In this document: piece by piece, positions 54,381 through 63,916 of the stretch | Layout of the letters: every line of letters begins with the position of its first letter | Numbering within the stretch: position 1 is the stretch's first letter | DNA from: Arenimonas sp. | GTDB lineage: Bacteria; Pseudomonadota; Alphaproteobacteria; Rhizobiales; Rhizobiaceae | Direction: 5' to 3' | Assembly: GCA_019459145.1 (NCBI GenBank) | Contig: JAIBEK010000027.1 | Location: 147,008-211,007, forward strand | Length of the DNA: 64,000 bases | Position numbers and translations under genes: made by a program | The notes under the pieces: generated by a model | Told to the model about the DNA's origin: nothing | The model's database searches: none | The model's input: only the letters and a program-made list of their open reading frames with translations

Positions 54381-57300
54381 TTCAGGGTTAGCCCTTGGGA
54401 TCTCGTCTGCCGCAGAGTCTCAGCCTGCTTGAGTGCAGTCACGCTTCGCTCATGCGCGGACAGTTGCTGCACCGTCCGCATGGTGTTCCAGGCCTGGTGC
54501 ACCTCGCTTTTCTGCGTCGCGTTCATGCCTGACGTGACCCTCTGGAACGTCGCGCCATTGGCGTCCTTGGCGGCGAGTTGGAGAAAGGTTCTTTCGCCGA
54601 AGCGCTCGGTGACAGCCCTGGCGAAACCTTCGAGTTCCGCCTTTACTTGTCTGTCCGCCAGCGCGTATTCCAGACCTGCCGGCAGATCGTTTCGATCGAT
54701 GACATCGCGGACGCGTTCCAGCACGCTTTTCGCATTGGCCGAGAGCGCGGGTATCTCGAGCGCGACCTGTCTGCGCGCCGCCAGCTCCTCGGCGTGATTT
54801 CGCCGCTCCGCGTCGCCGCGCTGGCGAATATAGTCGCTGATACTGCCGGCGAGCGGCATGACATTTTTTAGCGCTCGGTCCCGGTCCGATTTGTCGGCGC
54901 GGCTCGCGAAGACCCCGGTCCTGCCCTTGAGCGCGCCCAAGGCCTCCGGCTCCGTAGCGATCCTTGAAATCATCTTCGCCGCGGTCTTCTGATCGCTCAG
55001 CATCGCATCGACATTCGCCGCCTTGAACGCCGCTTCGGGTTGCGCGTAGACGTAATGGAAGCGCATCGAGACTTCTTCCCATTGCTTCTTGAGCGCAGGG
55101 TCGGCGGCGAGCTTGTCCTCGACAGCCTGAACGATCGATTTGGGATAAGTGGTGATACCTGATACCATGGGCTTGGTCTCCTTTGCTGACGTTCGAATTG
55201 TGCTGGCCGTCGAGGTTGCGAAACCGAGTTTGGCGCCCATGGCCGCGAGCCGGCCGGCGAGATCGACGAGCTTCTGTTTCTGCAGGACCGTCCATTCGAG
55301 ACGGTCGCGCGCGACGGTCCTGGCGACATTGACGATGTGAAGCCCGCGCGCTTCGGCAAAGCGGAGGGCCTGGCCGTAGATGCTGCCGCCAGCATAATCG
55401 AGCGTGGTTTCCTTCGAATTCTTACGCGACAGAATCTCGACCATACCGCCTGCCTTGGCGAAAGACCGGCTACCGTAGTAGACGGCGAGATCTTCGCGGT
55501 GGCGTGTCATCGCCACATAGGTCAGGTGACGATCGAGCGAGAGAGATGCCAGCACCTTGACCCGATCGACCGTCGCACCCTGGCTCTTGTGCACCGTGGT
55601 GGCGTAACCGTGATCGACATTGTTGTAGAAGCGCTGCTCGACCGTAACCTGGCGCCGATGTTCGCCGTCAGCAATCGCGACCACGATGCGCCCGGGTGCT
55701 GCTTCAACCACCTTGCCCAGCATGCCGTTCTTGACGCCGATCGAGCCCTCGTTCTTCAGAAAGACAATCTGGTCGCCGGCAGCAAAATTTCGGACACCAT
55801 CGGCGGTCTTGAACGCGGAACCATGCTCAATGATGCCGCGCTCGCTCAGTTTCGCGCGCGCCAGTTCATTCAGCATGCGGACATCCCGGCGCAGGTGAGC
55901 GAGGATCAATGTATTCTTGGCAGGATCGTAGTCGCGGTTCCAGTCGGCGAGGAGATTGGTGACGGCGTCAGCCTTCAGCTCGGAGCCGATCATCTTGCCA
56001 TTCGACTGATAGGCTGCAACCGCTTCACCGATATTGCCGCGCGCGAGATCGAGCGATGCGTCGCGCATCCACTGCTCGCGCTGGCGATAGATGGCTTCGA
56101 GTTCTGCGTAACCGATGCGATCGGCGATTGCCCGAAATGCGGCGCCGGCCTCAATCGGCTGAAGCTGCTCCGGATCACCAACGAGCACGAGCTTGGCGCC
56201 AGACTTTGTGACGGCTTCCACAAACAACGCCATCTGCCTGGACGACACCATGCCGGCCTCGTCCAGAACGAAGACCGTCTTCTCATCAATCTGCCCGCTA
56301 CCCCGGCTCCAGCGGAGTTCCCAGGACGACAGCGTGCGCGAGACGATACCGGCCTCCTTCTCCAGGCCTTCAGCCGCCTTGCCGGCAAGCGCGCCACCGA
56401 CGACACGATAACCGGCTGCTTCCCATGCGTCGCGCGCAGCCTTCATCATCGTTGTCTTGCCGGCCCCGGCGCGGCCGATCACAGCGGCAATCCGCTCACC
56501 ACCGGCGACATGTTCGATGGCCGCCTTCTGCTCATCCGAGAGCCGTTCGTGGCGCGCAAACGTCGCCTCGAGCACCGGGCCCCGGACGCCATGCGACGAC
56601 CGCTGCGACAGCCAGATTGCCCGGTTGGCCATCTCGGCTTCGAGGCGGATCAACTCGCGTGTCGTGTATTTCGCCGGTGCGCGAACTCCGGTCGTGAAGT
56701 CCAGACGCTCGCGATCGAGCCGGAGGGTTTCCGGGCTCTGCACGATACGCGCCATCAGGCTTTGGAAGAGACCCGCATCATCGATATAGCGATACAGGAT
56801 CTTGGCGACGTCGCGCTCGTCGAAGACACTCTTCTCCCGCGTGATCAGGTCGAGAACGAGCTCCGGATTGCGCTGGATCCTGCGGGCATTCTCTGCCCGC
56901 CGCGTCTCCTGCAGCTCCAACCGTTCGAGCGCAGCCTTCTCCTCCGCACCCTCAGCTTTCCGCTCGATCGCCTTCGTGCCGACGCCGAGATGGATGGTTG
57001 AAACAAGCTCGACGCCCTGCTTCTCGAACGACCGGCCATCGACACGGATGTCGAGGCCAGCGAGCGCCAGATGGCGGTTCTGGCAGGAGAACCAGCCGTG
57101 GCGGAACGCATTGAAGTCCTCAAGCCCACCGGCCCAAAGTTCGTAGACGATCTTGCCGCTATCGTTGCGAAGCGGTTGGCCATCTGGTCCAGTAACAGCG
57201 ACCTTTTTCGATCCGAAACCTTCCTCGATCAGTGGTCGCAGCGTCGTCATCAAATGGATGTGCGGATTGCCCGGCGCGTCGTGGAAAACCCAGTCAGCCA

Positions 57301-57685
57301 CCATGCCCTCGGCCGTGATGTGGCGCGCCACAAAGTCCCTGACGAGATCGATGTTCTGGTCGGCTGAAAGCTCTATAGGCAGTGCGATTGTTATGTCCTT
57401 GGCGAGCTGAGCGTCCGACCGCTTCTCGAAGTGCTCGACCTTGTTCCAAAAGACCTCCGATGCGCCGGCGACAGATCGATCGGCAATCAACGATTGCAGC
57501 CATTCCGGGGCGTCGACAGGAATGACGAACTCCTCATGCAGCAGCCCCTGCTTGCGCGTGTAATCGATCGACCGGGCTTCCCGCTCGTAATCCATTTTGG
57601 CGCAGTGCCGATAGGCCGCCGACAGCACGGCGCTGCGGCCGGAGCCACGAGCGACGATGCTGACTGAGAAATGCGGGACGGCCAT
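54377..57685 (-). CDS. traA: TraA relaxase-helicase (MOBQ, Ti type)
   Basis: The 1102-residue protein has an N-terminal MobA/MobL relaxase: the active Tyr is probably Y25 in LSAAYRHC, and the metal-binding histidines are H142 and H144 in NPHIHLMTTLR. A TraI/RecD-like helicase follows, with Walker A GRAGAGKTTMM near residue 403, VFVLDEAGM near 470 and GYATTVHKSQGATVD near 680. It nicks oriT, which lies just upstream of its start, and unwinds the strand for transfer. The helical C-terminus is as long as in Ti TraA. It is the first gene of the minus-strand traAFBH operon. Confidence 0.96.
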   Translation of the reverse strand: MAVPHFSVSIVARGSGRSAVLSAAYRHCAKMDYEREARSIDYTRKQGLLHEEFVIPVDAPEWLQSLIADRSVAGASEVFWNKVEHFEKRSDAQLAKDITIALPIELSADQNIDLVRDFVARHITAEGMVADWVFHDAPGNPHIHLMTTLRPLIEEGFGSKKVAVTGPDGQPLRNDSGKIVYELWAGGLEDFNAFRHGWFSCQNRHLALAGLDIRVDGRSFEKQGVELVSTIHLGVGTKAIERKAEGAEEKAALERLELQETRRAENARRIQRNPELVLDLITREKSVFDERDVAKILYRYIDDAGLFQSLMARIVQSPETLRLDRERLDFTTGVRAPAKYTTRELIRLEAEMANRAIWLSQRSSHGVRGPVLEATFARHERLSDEQKAAIEHVAGGERIAAVIGRAGAGKTTMMKAARDAWEAAGYRVVGGALAGKAAEGLEKEAGIVSRTLSSWELRWSRGSGQIDEKTVFVLDEAGMVSSRQMALFVEAVTKSGAKLVLVGDPEQLQPIEAGAAFRAIADRIGYAELEAIYRQREQWMRDASLDLARGNIGEAVAAYQSNGKMIGSELKADAVTNLLADWNRDYDPAKNTLILAHLRRDVRMLNELARAKLSERGIIEHGSAFKTADGVRNFAAGDQIVFLKNEGSIGVKNGMLGKVVEAAPGRIVVAIADGEHRRQVTVEQRFYNNVDHGYATTVHKSQGATVDRVKVLASLSLDRHLTYVAMTRHREDLAVYYGSRSFAKAGGMVEILSRKNSKETTLDYAGGSIYGQALRFAEARGLHIVNVARTVARDRLEWTVLQKQKLVDLAGRLAAMGAKLGFATSTASTIRTSAKETKPMVSGITTYPKSIVQAVEDKLAADPALKKQWEEVSMRFHYVYAQPEAAFKAANVDAMLSDQKTAAKMISRIATEPEALGALKGRTGVFASRADKSDRDRALKNVMPLAGSISDYIRQRGDAERRNHAEELAARRQVALEIPALSANAKSVLERVRDVIDRNDLPAGLEYALADRQVKAELEGFARAVTERFGERTFLQLAAKDANGATFQRVTSGMNATQKSEVHQAWNTMRTVQQLSAHERSVTALKQAETLRQTRSQGLTLK

Positions 57686-57737
57686 GACAGAAAATGCTCC
57701 TACGATCGAACAAAATCAATGTGTTCGTCAGGATCGA

Positions 57738-57796
57738 AAGGCCCCGCCGGGGCTTAGAGGCAGAACGTCGCATCAGCGACGTATAATTGCGCCCTT
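57738..57796. other. oriT: oriT (Ti/RSF1010-type transfer origin)
   Basis: Between the divergent traA and traC genes, arms ACGTCGC (57765-57771) and GCGACGT (57776-57782) form a small hairpin. Directly beside it is TATAATTGCGCCCTT (57782-57796), which matches the nic-region core of Ti- and RSF1010-type oriTs. A GC hairpin (GGCCCC/GGGGCT) lies at about 57738-57755. The position between traA and traCDG is the classical one. Confidence 0.87.
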
Positions 57797-57940
57797 CGGA
57801 TCCGTCCTTGCGAACGGTCGGGATGATGCTCAAAAGCGTAGGCTCCGCCTACTCGCATTTCTGTTAGTAGATCGGCACGCCGATCTGAACGACTCTGGCT
57901 GCGTGAAACCACAACATGCAGCAACAGGGACAATCCAGAG

Positions 57941-58237
57941 ATGAAGAAGCCATCCTCCAAGATCCGCGAAGAAATTGCCAAGCTCCAGGAACTGCTCAAG
58001 CACGCGGAAACGAGAGAAGCCGAGCGCATCGGCCGTGTCGCGCTTCGGGCAGGCCTTGGCGAGATCGAGATCGAGGAAACGGACCTCCAGGCGGCGTTCG
58101 AGGAACTGGCGAAACGCTTTCGCGGAGGCAAGTCCCGCACGAGCGGAAGAAAAGGGGCAGGCGAAAGCAGCGCAGTCAGTGGGCAATCCGAGACGGTCTC
58201 GTCTGGTGCGGCTTCGGGCAGCATTACTGAGGCTTGA
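57941..58237 (+). CDS. traC: TraC relaxosome accessory protein
   Basis: The 98-residue protein begins [32 protein letters not shown], the characteristic TraC helix, and ends in a Ser/Gly-rich tail. It assists TraA at oriT. It is the first gene of traCDG. Confidence 0.92.
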   Translation: MKKPSSKIREEIAKLQELLKHAETREAERIGRVALRAGLGEIEIEETDLQAAFEELAKRFRGGKSRTSGRKGAGESSAVSGQSETVSSGAASGSITEA

Positions 58238-58241
58238 GCGC

Positions 58242-58457
58242 ATGAGCAGGAACGCAACGTCCGACGCCCGGAAGAAGGACACGCGCGACAAGATCGAGCT
58301 CGGTGGTCTGATCGTCAAGGCAGGCCTCAGATTCGAGAGGCGGGCGCTTCTGCTTGGCGCCCTGATCGACCTGCGCGAGCGGCTGACGTCCGACGACAAT
58401 GAGCGAACACGACTGACAGCGATCGGGGCGGAGGCGTTCGGTAATGAAGGCGACTAG
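58242..58457 (+). CDS. traD: TraD accessory transfer protein
   Basis: The 71-residue protein contains [21 protein letters not shown], conserved in Ti-type TraD. It starts 4 bp after traC and overlaps traG by 14 bp. The frame is open upstream inside traC, but the family start is at 58242. Confidence 0.9.
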   Translation: MSRNATSDARKKDTRDKIELGGLIVKAGLRFERRALLLGALIDLRERLTSDDNERTRLTAIGAEAFGNEGD

Positions 58458-60369
58458 GATCGTTCTCGTCATTCTACCCGTGGCCATGATGATAGCGACG
58501 GTGTTCGCGATGACCGGCATCGAGACATGGCTTGCCGGGCTCGGAAAGACCGAGGCGACAAAGCTGGCCCTGGGACGGGTAGGGGTCGCGGCGCCATACG
58601 TGGCGGCCGCGGCCCTCGGCCTGATTTTCCTGTTCGCCACGGCCGGGTCGGCGAGTATCCGCGCCGCAGGCGTTGGTACTACAATCGGAAGCGCCACGAT
58701 CATTCTGACAGCTTGTGCACGAGAAGGCGTGCGTCTCGCCGCGCTCGCCTCGCAGGTGCCAGCGGGGAAATCCGCGCTATCCTATCTCGATCCTTCGACC
58801 ATGATCGGCGCGGCCGCTGCACTGATGTCCGGCTGCTTTGCAACACGCGTGGCGATGGTCGGCAACACCGCCTTCGCCCAGGCTACGCCGAAACGCATCA
58901 TCGGCAAGCGTGCCCTCCACGGCGAGGCCGACTGGATGAAACTTGCCGAAGCCGACAAGCTGTTTCCAGGCACTGGCGGCATTGTTGTCGGCGAGCGATA
59001 TCGCGTCGACCGCGACAGTGTAGCCGGCGTCTCGTTCCGTGCCGATACCAGCGAGACTTGGGGTGCCGGAGGCAAGTCCCCACTTCTCTGCTTCGATGGC
59101 TCGTTCGGCTCCTCGCACGGCATCGTCTTTGCCGGATCGGGCGGTTTCAAAACGACGTCAGTCACGATCCCGACAGCGCTGAAATGGGGTGGGGCGCTCA
59201 TCGTGCTCGATCCCTCGAATGAGGTTGCGCCTATGGTGTCAAAACATCGTGAAGCGGCGGGCCGGCGGGTCAGGATCATCGACCCGCGCAAACCCGCGAT
59301 CGGCTTTAATGCTCTCGACTGGGTAGGCCACTTTGGCGGCACGAAGGAGGAGGACATCGCCTCTGTCGCGTCATGGATCATGAGTGACAATGGTCGCGCG
59401 AGTGGAATCCGCGACGACTTTTTCCGAGCTTCGGGCTTGCAGCTACTGACGGCAATCATCGCCGATGTCTGCTTGTCCGGCCATACGCTCAAGGAAAAGC
59501 AGACGCTACGCCAGGTCCGCGAGAATTTGTCCGAACCCGAGCCGAAACTGCGACAGCGTCTGCAGGACATCTACGACAACTCGGAATCTGACTTCGTGAA
59601 AGAGAACGTCGCCGCGTTCGTGAACATGACACCTGAAACCTTTTCCGGTGTCTATGCCAATGCCATCAAGGAAACGCACTGGCTCTCGTACCAGAACTAC
59701 GCGGCCTTGGTCTCAGGTTCGACATTCCGAACCGAGGATGTCGCCTCGGGTAAGACGGACGTGTTCATCAACATCGATCTCAAGACGCTGGAGACCCACA
59801 GCGGATTGGCGCGCGTCGTGATCGGGGCATTTCTGAACGCGATCTACAATCGCAATGGCGCCATGGAAGGTCGTGCCCTGTTCCTGCTCGATGAGATTGC
59901 TCGCCTTGGTTACATGCGTATTCTGGAGACCGCGCGTGACGCCGGTCGCAAGTATGGCATCACGCTGACGATGATCTATCAGTCAATCGGCCAACTGCGC
60001 GAAACCTATGGCGGGCGCGACGCATCCAGCAAGTGGTTCGAGAGTGCGAGCTGGATCAGTTTTGCCGCGATCAACGATCCGGAAACCGCCGATTACATCT
60101 CTCGTCGTTGCGGCATGATGACGGTTGAAATCGATCAGGTCAGTCGCAGCTTCCAGTCACGCGGGTCGTCGCGGACGCGGTCAAAGCAATTGGCTGCCCG
60201 ACCCCTGATCCAGCCACATGAAGTGCTTCGCATGCGGGCGGATGAACAGATCGTCTTCACCGCCGGTAATCCGCCACTCAGATGCGGGCGCGCGATTTGG
60301 TTTCGGCGAAAAGATATGAAAGGCTGCGTCCAACAGGGGAGGTTTCAACCGGGTAAGACGACGCCGTAA
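58444..60369 (+). CDS. traG: TraG type IV coupling protein
   Basis: The 641-residue VirD4/TraG protein has two or more N-terminal membrane helices (about residues 5-100), Walker [13 protein letters not shown] near 229 and Walker [13 protein letters not shown] near 478. It links the TraA-DNA complex to the Trb channel. The C-terminal tail is short and basic. Confidence 0.96.
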   Translation: MKATRIVLVILPVAMMIATVFAMTGIETWLAGLGKTEATKLALGRVGVAAPYVAAAALGLIFLFATAGSASIRAAGVGTTIGSATIILTACAREGVRLAALASQVPAGKSALSYLDPSTMIGAAAALMSGCFATRVAMVGNTAFAQATPKRIIGKRALHGEADWMKLAEADKLFPGTGGIVVGERYRVDRDSVAGVSFRADTSETWGAGGKSPLLCFDGSFGSSHGIVFAGSGGFKTTSVTIPTALKWGGALIVLDPSNEVAPMVSKHREAAGRRVRIIDPRKPAIGFNALDWVGHFGGTKEEDIASVASWIMSDNGRASGIRDDFFRASGLQLLTAIIADVCLSGHTLKEKQTLRQVRENLSEPEPKLRQRLQDIYDNSESDFVKENVAAFVNMTPETFSGVYANAIKETHWLSYQNYAALVSGSTFRTEDVASGKTDVFINIDLKTLETHSGLARVVIGAFLNAIYNRNGAMEGRALFLLDEIARLGYMRILETARDAGRKYGITLTMIYQSIGQLRETYGGRDASSKWFESASWISFAAINDPETADYISRRCGMMTVEIDQVSRSFQSRGSSRTRSKQLAARPLIQPHEVLRMRADEQIVFTAGNPPLRCGRAIWFRRKDMKGCVQQGRFQPGKTTP

Positions 60370-60417
60370 CTCTGTGCTTGGCATAGCGTTGCGACTTCCG
60401 CTGTCGGCTCTAAGCGG

Positions 60418-60837
60418 TCATTTCAAAAGTTTTACCATGAGAGGATTAGGCCGGTGTGCATCGATAATCTCCCAGCCAATCTTGCAGTAGAAACCCACGG
60501 CGTCTGGCGCTGCGTGGGCTTCTAGCCTGACTGCTTCATGAGCCATTGCCAGTGTCTCGACGGCGGTTATCATGGCTCGTCCGATACCTTGCCGCTGGCG
60601 CTCCGCAACGATTGCAACCGTGCGAACTACCCCGTTGCCGTTCACAGAGAGATCAAGACGGGCGGCACCAACGAACTCATCGTCATCAGCAAAAACCAGC
60701 GGAATATGCTCCGGCTTTCTGTCGTCAGGATGGTGATCATCATACCCAGACAATCCGCGCAGATCGAACAGAACATGCCGTCGAATCTGATGATACGCTT
60801 CCCATTCAGGTTGGCTCGATACCCGTACCAGCTTCAA
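60418..60837 (-). CDS. GNAT-family N-acetyltransferase
   Basis: The 139-residue protein has the acetyl-CoA loop (VAERQRQGIGRAMI) and the ending FYCKIGWEIIDAHRPN of the GNAT fold. The substrate is unknown. It converges on traG, and no partner is evident. Confidence 0.87.
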   Translation of the reverse strand: MKLVRVSSQPEWEAYHQIRRHVLFDLRGLSGYDDHHPDDRKPEHIPLVFADDDEFVGAARLDLSVNGNGVVRTVAIVAERQRQGIGRAMITAVETLAMAHEAVRLEAHAAPDAVGFYCKIGWEIIDAHRPNPLMVKLLK

Positions 60838-60996
60838 ATCAGTAGCCTCTCGCGATAGAATGAAGACAAGGTTTGTGTTGGCGGGGCCGGGGCTATTCTC
60901 GGCCTAAGCGGTCATTGCAGGAAGGGCTCAGCTCGTCTCAGATGGTGTGGTTGGCGAATGTCCGTTTTTGGATGCTGAGAAGCTGGAGCAGACCCT

Positions 60997-61800
60997 TCAG
61001 CATAGATGTTGCTCAAGAAACAACATAAGATGTCTGTGGTGCTCGTTCTCAGCGGAACTTCCCGGAATGTGATCCTGTCCTTCGTAGTAATGGACCTCCG
61101 GGGTCCGCCCATTCAACTGAAGCCGGCCAACCAACCTTCTGGTCATTTCCACAGACCACACTCGATCTGCTGTTCCGTGGCTTAGAAATAGCGGGCCATC
61201 GAACCGTTCTATCTCGATACTGCTACTTGGCAGCAACTCAGCAGATGAGCCCCTCCAAGACCAAGCCCTTTTCGCCGGGTCCCATGGCTGCCAACCAGGA
61301 TCGCCGATGTCGCGGTATCTCCGGGAATCAAAGGCCCCGCAGATGACATCTGGCGGGCTATGAGCTGCAACGGCGTCCGGTAGCCCGGTCAGACCCTCCC
61401 GCGCCATAAGCGATGTCAGAAGCAGAGCATGTTCGGCACCGCGCGAAATCCCATAAAGCGCCACCTTCTCGCTGGCGAACGCGAAGGCTCGTAACGCGGC
61501 AAGAGCGTCCAGGCTTCGATCTAGCGGGACTTCCTCTATGCTCCCGGCATTCCACGCGTTGCCGCCATTGGAGTAGCCAAAGGGGAATGCCAAGAAGCCG
61601 TGAGCGGCCAACAAAACGGCGTTCCGGTGGCTCCATCCTGACCAAGCGCCTTCCGAGCCATGAAATATCATGACCGCCGGGAATGGGCCTTCACCCGGGG
61701 GGCCATAGGTCGTCCCCCAATTAGGGATCAACCTTCGAACGATCTTCAGCGCCAAAATCTTCTCCTGATCCAGGTCAAGTCGGATCAGTCTAGGCGGCAA
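60997..61800 (-). CDS. Alpha/beta hydrolase of the dienelactone/BAAT type
   Basis: The 267-residue serine hydrolase has nucleophile GISRGAEHAL near residue 119, a probable Asp in SHGTADRVW and a His in GQDHIPG. The N-terminal FHGSEGAWSGW suits the oxyanion loop. The BAAT C-terminal family includes acyl-CoA thioesterases. The only good start is TTG at 61800. The substrate is unknown. Confidence 0.8.
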   Translation of the reverse strand: MPPRLIRLDLDQEKILALKIVRRLIPNWGTTYGPPGEGPFPAVMIFHGSEGAWSGWSHRNAVLLAAHGFLAFPFGYSNGGNAWNAGSIEEVPLDRSLDALAALRAFAFASEKVALYGISRGAEHALLLTSLMAREGLTGLPDAVAAHSPPDVICGAFDSRRYRDIGDPGWQPWDPAKRAWSWRGSSAELLPSSSIEIERFDGPLFLSHGTADRVWSVEMTRRLVGRLQLNGRTPEVHYYEGQDHIPGSSAENEHHRHLMLFLEQHLC

Positions 61801-62127
61801 AATGGAAATTCTAAAGGCCGCTTTTCGGCCGCAGACTATCCAAGGTCGAGCGTCTTGGATGGGGTCTGCAACAGACCTTGCATGGACGCCCCAAGCAATG
61901 TCCGCAATTGGCGCAAAGCGGCTGCACCTACCGCTCGCAGGAAGATCGAGACCCCGGATGGCCGAAGACCGCGGCTGACTTCGTTTGCGCTAGCGAATAG
62001 AGCCGTGCGCCGAAGGCGGACCGCCCGAACTCGGCAGCATCACTACATCACGGAAATGAATCAATTGGACCCCAGCGATTCAAAACTCTCGTTGGACCGG
62101 GAATCGCGAGGAGACGATCATGCAGGC
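61801..62127. other. Intergenic stretch, nothing firm
   Basis: The 327 bp between the divergent hydrolase and WGR genes contain a short hairpin (GGCCG-CTTTT-CGGCC near 61815-61830) and no supported gene. Confidence 0.4.
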
Positions 62128-62394
62128 ATGATTACTCAGCCCTACCACCTATACATCGAGAGGACAGACCTCACGAAAAACATGGCTCGCTTTTATGCGA
62201 TGACCATCGAACCCAACCTGTTTGGACAGCCCTGCCTCACGCGGTGTTGGGGAAGGATTGGAACGAAGGGGCAGACGATGAGCCACCAATTTGAAACCGA
62301 GCGAGAGGCTGTGGTCCTTTTCCTCAACCTCCTCCGGCAGAAGAAGCGTCGCGGGTACTCCGCGGTAGTTCGGCAATCGCGCACCTATATCTAA
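62128..62394 (+). CDS. WGR-domain protein
   Basis: The 88-residue single-domain protein includes YHLYIERTDLTKNMARFYAM, the name-giving CWGRIGTKGQ and the ending FLNLLRQKKRRGY. WGR domains bind nucleic acids or proteins, and short free-standing ones are frequent on rhizobial plasmids. The ATG at 62128 gives the usual start MITQPYHLY; a longer form from 62056 is possible. Confidence 0.85.
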   Translation: MITQPYHLYIERTDLTKNMARFYAMTIEPNLFGQPCLTRCWGRIGTKGQTMSHQFETEREAVVLFLNLLRQKKRRGYSAVVRQSRTYI

Positions 62395-62459
62395 TAGATG
62401 GGGAAATGGTACGAGGGTCTGGCATGGAAAGCAGATTTGAAGATGTTGGTCATCGGCAA

Positions 62460-62915
62460 ATGCCGAGTATCCGCAGATTGTTCCTGCGCGCGATGCTCGC
62501 AGTTCCGCTGGCCTTCTATGCCTCCATTAGCAATCAGGCCTATGCGGGCGACACCAGATCACAAATAAGCGTGCCGTTCCAAAAGTGCGCCACGGGCTCG
62601 CGCACGGCATGTGTCGTTGACGGCGACACAATCTGGTTGGACGGCCAGAAAATCCGGATAGCCGATATCGACACGCCCGAAGTGAGCGAACCGAAGTGTG
62701 CGTCGGAGCTGGTTCTAGGCAACCGCGCCACGGACAGAATGCTTGAGCTGATCAACGATGGTCCGTTCGAATTAAAAGCATGGCCAGGGCGAGATGCCGA
62801 CCGTTATGGTCGCAAACTTCGCGTGCTGGTGAGAGATAGTCGGAGCCTGGGCGATATTCTGGTGTCGGAAGGTCTCGCCAGAACCTGGAGTGGCCGAAGA
62901 GAGCCATGGTGCTGA
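62460..62915 (+). CDS. Secreted thermonuclease (SNase) family protein
   Basis: The 151-residue protein has a signal peptide (RLFLRAMLAVPLAFYASISNQAYA) and an SNase-like fold: VVDGDTIWLDGQKIRIADIDTPE and GRDADRYGRKLRVLV. These provide the Asp and Arg residues of the active site. It probably degrades nucleic acid in the periplasm or outside. An ATG at 62406 would add 18 residues before the signal peptide, so 62460 is preferred. Confidence 0.85.
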   Translation: MPSIRRLFLRAMLAVPLAFYASISNQAYAGDTRSQISVPFQKCATGSRTACVVDGDTIWLDGQKIRIADIDTPEVSEPKCASELVLGNRATDRMLELINDGPFELKAWPGRDADRYGRKLRVLVRDSRSLGDILVSEGLARTWSGRREPWC

Positions 62916-63381
62916 AGCCGGGATATCGACCTGGCGCACTGGGCGGCTACGACGGTTAACGCCCAAGGTTCCAATCCGTCTCGAAATTGACCCCAACCGC
63001 AATGAAGAACGGGAGCTTGATCGCGATCTTCAGTCCGAGCTTGCCCCTGCAGAAGAAGTGGCAGATCCCCTTGGTAGGGTGCGCAGGCGACAGCCGATTG
63101 CTTTGATGAAGCTGGCAAGCTGTTGCAGGTGGTTTCTCATGTCGACTGCGTTTCGTCGCTGAGAAAAAAAGCGTATCGAGAAAAGGCTGCATCGACGGGA
63201 CCCCGTTGCGCTTGCGCAAGGGGGAAGGCGCCAACGGCCGAAGCGCAGCGGAGGATCTGAGGGCAGCTGAGTTTTGGTGCCCAAGGAGCGGCAAGCGGAG
63301 AAAACGCAGCCGGCACTAGGTTGCGATAGGACGCACGATCCGCATCATTCCTGATGTCGATCGCGGTCAACGCCGACCACC
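62916..63381. other. Gap without a supported gene
   Basis: In this 466-bp stretch short open frames exist on both strands but overlap one another, show no domain and lack ribosome sites. No repeat or RNA gene is seen. Confidence 0.4.
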
Positions 63382-63546
63382 TCAGAAAGGCGGTTCGGCT
63401 TCTGCAAGGCCATGCATTTCGGCAGTGGCGATAGCCAGTTCTGCCTGGGCGACTTCGAGTTCGGCCTGGATTTGACGACGCTCGGCACCGTCGACCGCGT
63501 TGCGCAGCTCGGCGCGCAGTTCTTCAATGTGCTGTTCGATGGCCAT
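63382..63546 (-). CDS. Small helical conserved hypothetical protein
   Basis: The 54-residue product begins MAIEQHIEELRAELRN, is coiled-coil-like (heptads of Leu/Ala/Glu) and ends AEAEPPF. Proteins of this look are common in rhizobial plasmids, with unknown function. GGAG lies just upstream of the ATG at 63546. Confidence 0.65.
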   Translation of the reverse strand: MAIEQHIEELRAELRNAVDGAERRQIQAELEVAQAELAIATAEMHGLAEAEPPF

Positions 63547-63642
63547 CGTCTCATCTCCTTGAGTTCTTGAAAGACGAGACGGCGGGGCGGGACGATGGGA
63601 CGGGGTCAAGGAGCGCGGAAGCGACCGGCGGAGCCGGCGAGT

Positions 63643-63735
63643 GGGGGGGCCGATTTTGTTGGAGTGGAGGGAACCGGAGCGGAGGCGAAATTGGGGGCAC
63701 CGCTCGTCCTCGAGGCCTGCATTTCTTCCCGGCAC
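63643..63735. repeat. 93-bp direct repeat, copy 1
   Basis: This segment is repeated at 63908-64000 with a single difference (A at 63663, C at 63928). The offset is 265 bp. The second copy ends exactly at the window edge. Confidence 0.9.
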
Positions 63736-63835
63736 GATAGCATCCACTGAGCAGACATATTCCGGTTCCGCATGGCACCGAAAAAGCCCGCCCCACGCGA
63801 GAAGGCTGCCGGCGGCGTGTTGTTTTTTACAGTTG

Positions 63836-63916
63836 GGGGCCGCCCCGGGGGGGGGGGCGGGGCGCGGGGGCCTCGGCGGGGGCCCGGCCGGGGGGGCCGC
63901 GGGGCGGGGGGGGGCC
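63836..63916. other. Near-homopolymeric G-rich stretch, probable assembly artefact
   Basis: The stretch is almost only G and C, with G runs of 9-11. It has no periodicity or coding sense and sits between two copies of a repeat at the window end. It looks like low-quality read or contig-end sequence. Confidence 0.6.

Noticed and set aside
55337..57001. Long plus-strand frame opposite traA
   Set aside because: TraA motifs are complete on the minus strand; the opposite frame has none.
62916..63381. Several short frames after the thermonuclease gene
   Set aside because: No domain, start signal or coding look; mutually overlapping on both strands.
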